A stretch of DNA of 64,000 nucleotides from contig CAMDOM010000011.1 in NCBI GenBank assembly GCA_945903645.1, positions 1-64,000 on the forward strand, read 5' to 3'. The notes under the pieces are model-generated. The model saw nothing but the letters and a program-made list of their open reading frames with translations. It ran no database searches and was not told the DNA's origin. This DNA is from Chryseobacterium gleum. Lineage in GTDB: Bacteria > Bacteroidota > Bacteroidia > UBA10329. Positions 61,936-64,000 of this stretch are shown here, in pieces; position 1 is the stretch's first letter, and each line of letters opens with the position of its first letter. The position numbers were made by a program, and so were the translations under genes.

Positions 61936-62958
61936 ATGCTCCAAGAGTTAGAGAATTATAAAACCGAAATAGACGGTTGCAGTCTAAAAGATGCGACCGA
62001 ATTGGAAGCATATCGCCTCAAGTATCTTTCCAAGAAAGGATTGCTTGGGCAATTGTTCGATGCGTTTCGCGAAGTGCCCAACGACCAAAAAAAGTCGTAT
62101 GGTCAGCAACTGAACGCTCTAAAGCAGTTTGCTGAAGGAAAATTTGAGGAGGCCCAAACACAGGTAAATAATTCTGCGGGAGGCCCAATTCCCGATGTGG
62201 ATTTAACTGTTCCGCCATTTCCAATTGAAATGGGAACGCGCCATCCCGTTTCTATGGTACGCAGAGAAGTGGTGAGCATTTTTCAGCGCATTGGCTTTAC
62301 TGTGGCAGAAGGCCCAGAAATTGAGGACGATTGGCATAATTTCTCCGCACTCAATTTTCCGCCTGAACATCCTGCCCGCGATATGCAAGACACGTTCTTT
62401 GTTGCGAAAGACCCTGATTTCGCCTTGCGAACGCACACGTCTTCTATCCAAGTTCGGGTAATGGAAAATCAAAAACCACCCATTCGCATTTTAGTTCCTG
62501 GCCGTGTGTTTCGCAATGAGGCGGTATCGTCTCGGGCGCATTGCATTTTCCATCAGATAGAAGGATTGTACATTGATAAAAACGTGTCGTTTGCCGATAT
62601 GAAAGACACGCTACTCTATTTTGCTCGTGAGTTTTATGGGCCAGAAACTAAGATTCGTTTGCGTCCTTCTTATTTTCCATTCACCGAGCCTAGTGCCGAA
62701 ATGGACGTGTATTGGGGATTGGAAACGGAGGCCGACCATCGCATCACTAAAGGAACAGGTTGGCTTGAGGTGTTGGGCTGCGGAATGGTAGACCCAAACG
62801 TGCTTAAAAACTGTGGAATAGACCCAGATGTGTATTCAGGATTTGCGTTCGGTATGGGCTTGGAACGCACTGCCATGCTCAAATATCAAGTAAAGGATTT
62901 ACGTCTTTTCTTCGAAAATGATAAGCGCTTTTTAGATCAGTTTAAGGCAGCTTATTGA
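61936..62958 (+). CDS. pheS: Phenylalanyl-tRNA synthetase alpha subunit
   Basis: GTRHPVSMVRREVVSIFQRIGFTVAEGPEIEDDWHNFSALNFPPEHPARDMQDTF; LGCGMVDPNVL; GFAFGMGLERTAML. Confidence 0.96.
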   Translation: MLQELENYKTEIDGCSLKDATELEAYRLKYLSKKGLLGQLFDAFREVPNDQKKSYGQQLNALKQFAEGKFEEAQTQVNNSAGGPIPDVDLTVPPFPIEMGTRHPVSMVRREVVSIFQRIGFTVAEGPEIEDDWHNFSALNFPPEHPARDMQDTFFVAKDPDFALRTHTSSIQVRVMENQKPPIRILVPGRVFRNEAVSSRAHCIFHQIEGLYIDKNVSFADMKDTLLYFAREFYGPETKIRLRPSYFPFTEPSAEMDVYWGLETEADHRITKGTGWLEVLGCGMVDPNVLKNCGIDPDVYSGFAFGMGLERTAMLKYQVKDLRLFFENDKRFLDQFKAAY

Positions 62959-63015
62959 TTCATTTCTACATCTGGCAATGCTTTAATTGACCAGTTCATT
63001 TCTCACCATTATTCC

Positions 63016-64000
63016 ATGCAAAACAAGATTTCAGAACTAACCGAGAAGCAAGAACAGTCCAGGCTTGGAGGGGGACAAGACCGCATTGATTCGCAACATA
63101 GTAAAGGAAAAATGACCGCCAGAGAGCGGCTTCATTTCCTGTTGGACGAAGGTAGTTTTGAGGAAATCGGGATGTTTGTTACCCATCGCAGCAATGAATT
63201 TGGACTAGAACGCCAGAAGTTTTTGGGAGATGGCGTTATCACAGGATATGGCACCATCAATGGGCGCACTGTGTATGTATTTGCTCAAGATTTCACTGTT
63301 TTTGGAGGATCGCTAGCAGAGATGCATGCCACTAAAATTTGTCGCATTATGGATTTGGCCATGGAGAATGGAGCACCAGTTATTGGTCTTAACGATTCTG
63401 GCGGAGCGCGCATCCAAGAAGGCGTAGTGAGTCTTGGCGGTTATGCCGATATATTCTACCGCAACACATTGGCTTCGGGCGTGATTCCTCAGTTGTCGGC
63501 CATTATGGGGCCATGTGCTGGTGGGGCGGTGTATTCGCCAGCACTAACCGATTTTGTAATGATGGTGCAAGACAGCAGCTATATGTTTGTGACTGGACCC
63601 AACGTGGTGAAAACCGTTACGCACGAAGAGGTTACCAGCGAAGAATTGGGCGGAGCAAGCACGCATAGCACCAAAAGCGGAGTTACTCATTTCTCGAGCG
63701 CCAATGATTTGGAATGCATCGAGCACCTGAAGAAATTGCTGAGTTACATTCCTCAAAACTGCGAGGAACAAGTGCCCGCATTGGCGTACACACCTGCCAA
63801 CGAATTGCGCCCAGCGTTGGACAGCATTATTCCCGATAATCCAAATCAGCCGTATGACATTAAGGAAGTGATTTCCGAGGTCTGCGATGCAGACTCGTTT
63901 TTGGAAGTTCACAAGGATTTTGCTGAGAATATCGTGGTTGGATTTGCCCGTTTGGGCGGACGAAGCATTGGCATTGTTGCCAACCAGCCTGCGATGTTGG
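63016..64000 (+). CDS. Acyl-CoA (propionyl/methylmalonyl-type) carboxylase carboxyltransferase subunit, truncated by the window edge
   Basis: Open reading from ATG at 63016 to the window end: [79 protein letters not shown]. Confidence 0.92.
   Translation, partial: MQNKISELTEKQEQSRLGGGQDRIDSQHSKGKMTARERLHFLLDEGSFEEIGMFVTHRSNEFGLERQKFLGDGVITGYGTINGRTVYVFAQDFTVFGGSLAEMHATKICRIMDLAMENGAPVIGLNDSGGARIQEGVVSLGGYADIFYRNTLASGVIPQLSAIMGPCAGGAVYSPALTDFVMMVQDSSYMFVTGPNVVKTVTHEEVTSEELGGASTHSTKSGVTHFSSANDLECIEHLKKLLSYIPQNCEEQVPALAYTPANELRPALDSIIPDNPNQPYDIKEVISEVCDADSFLEVHKDFAENIVVGFARLGGRSIGIVANQPAML

Noticed and set aside
1-64000. CRISPR array, rRNA operon or tRNA genes
   Set aside because: No regularly spaced direct repeats, no rRNA signature sequences and no convincing cloverleaf/TTCGA arms were seen in the intergenic regions; a tRNAscan/minced run would be needed to exclude them formally.

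Overview
64 kb chromosomal window from a Bacteroidota genome. Evidence for that placement: TAnnTTTG-type promoters, a type IX secretion/gliding-type C-terminal domain, PKD and choice-of-anchor-L surface proteins, and YwqK/MORN-like repeats. Positions 1-17.7 kb hold a mostly + strand surface-glycan / lipid-linked sugar cluster: GT39-like, several GT2 and GT4 enzymes, UbiA prenyltransferase, AsnB, a GDP-mannose 3,5-epimerase-like protein, an HTTM protein, a nucleotide-sugar dehydrogenase and a TMTC-like TPR protein. The remainder is mostly housekeeping: ABC1/UbiB kinase, rsmI, tadA, M16 and M28 peptidases, ruvB, queG, mnmG, rpiB, cysS, dihydroorotase, pgk, PPIase, pheS and an acyl-CoA carboxylase. 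The observations most worth follow-up are: (i) a GxxExxY (PD-(D/E)XK-like) gene bracketed by 31-bp near-perfect inverted repeats and apparently frameshifted by a short deletion; (ii) a candidate replication-origin neighbourhood, with two parS-like palindromes flanking mnmG and an AT-rich intergenic region at 39.0-39.65 kb carrying co-oriented DnaA-box-like sequences and a local GC-skew switch; (iii) two lipoprotein signal peptides built over 7-bp tandem repeats; (iv) a decayed phytoene-desaturase remnant beside an orphan + strand terminator (possible sRNA); (v) a REP-like palindrome forming the 3' end of rsmI. Everything was read by eye; no database search or computation was run.
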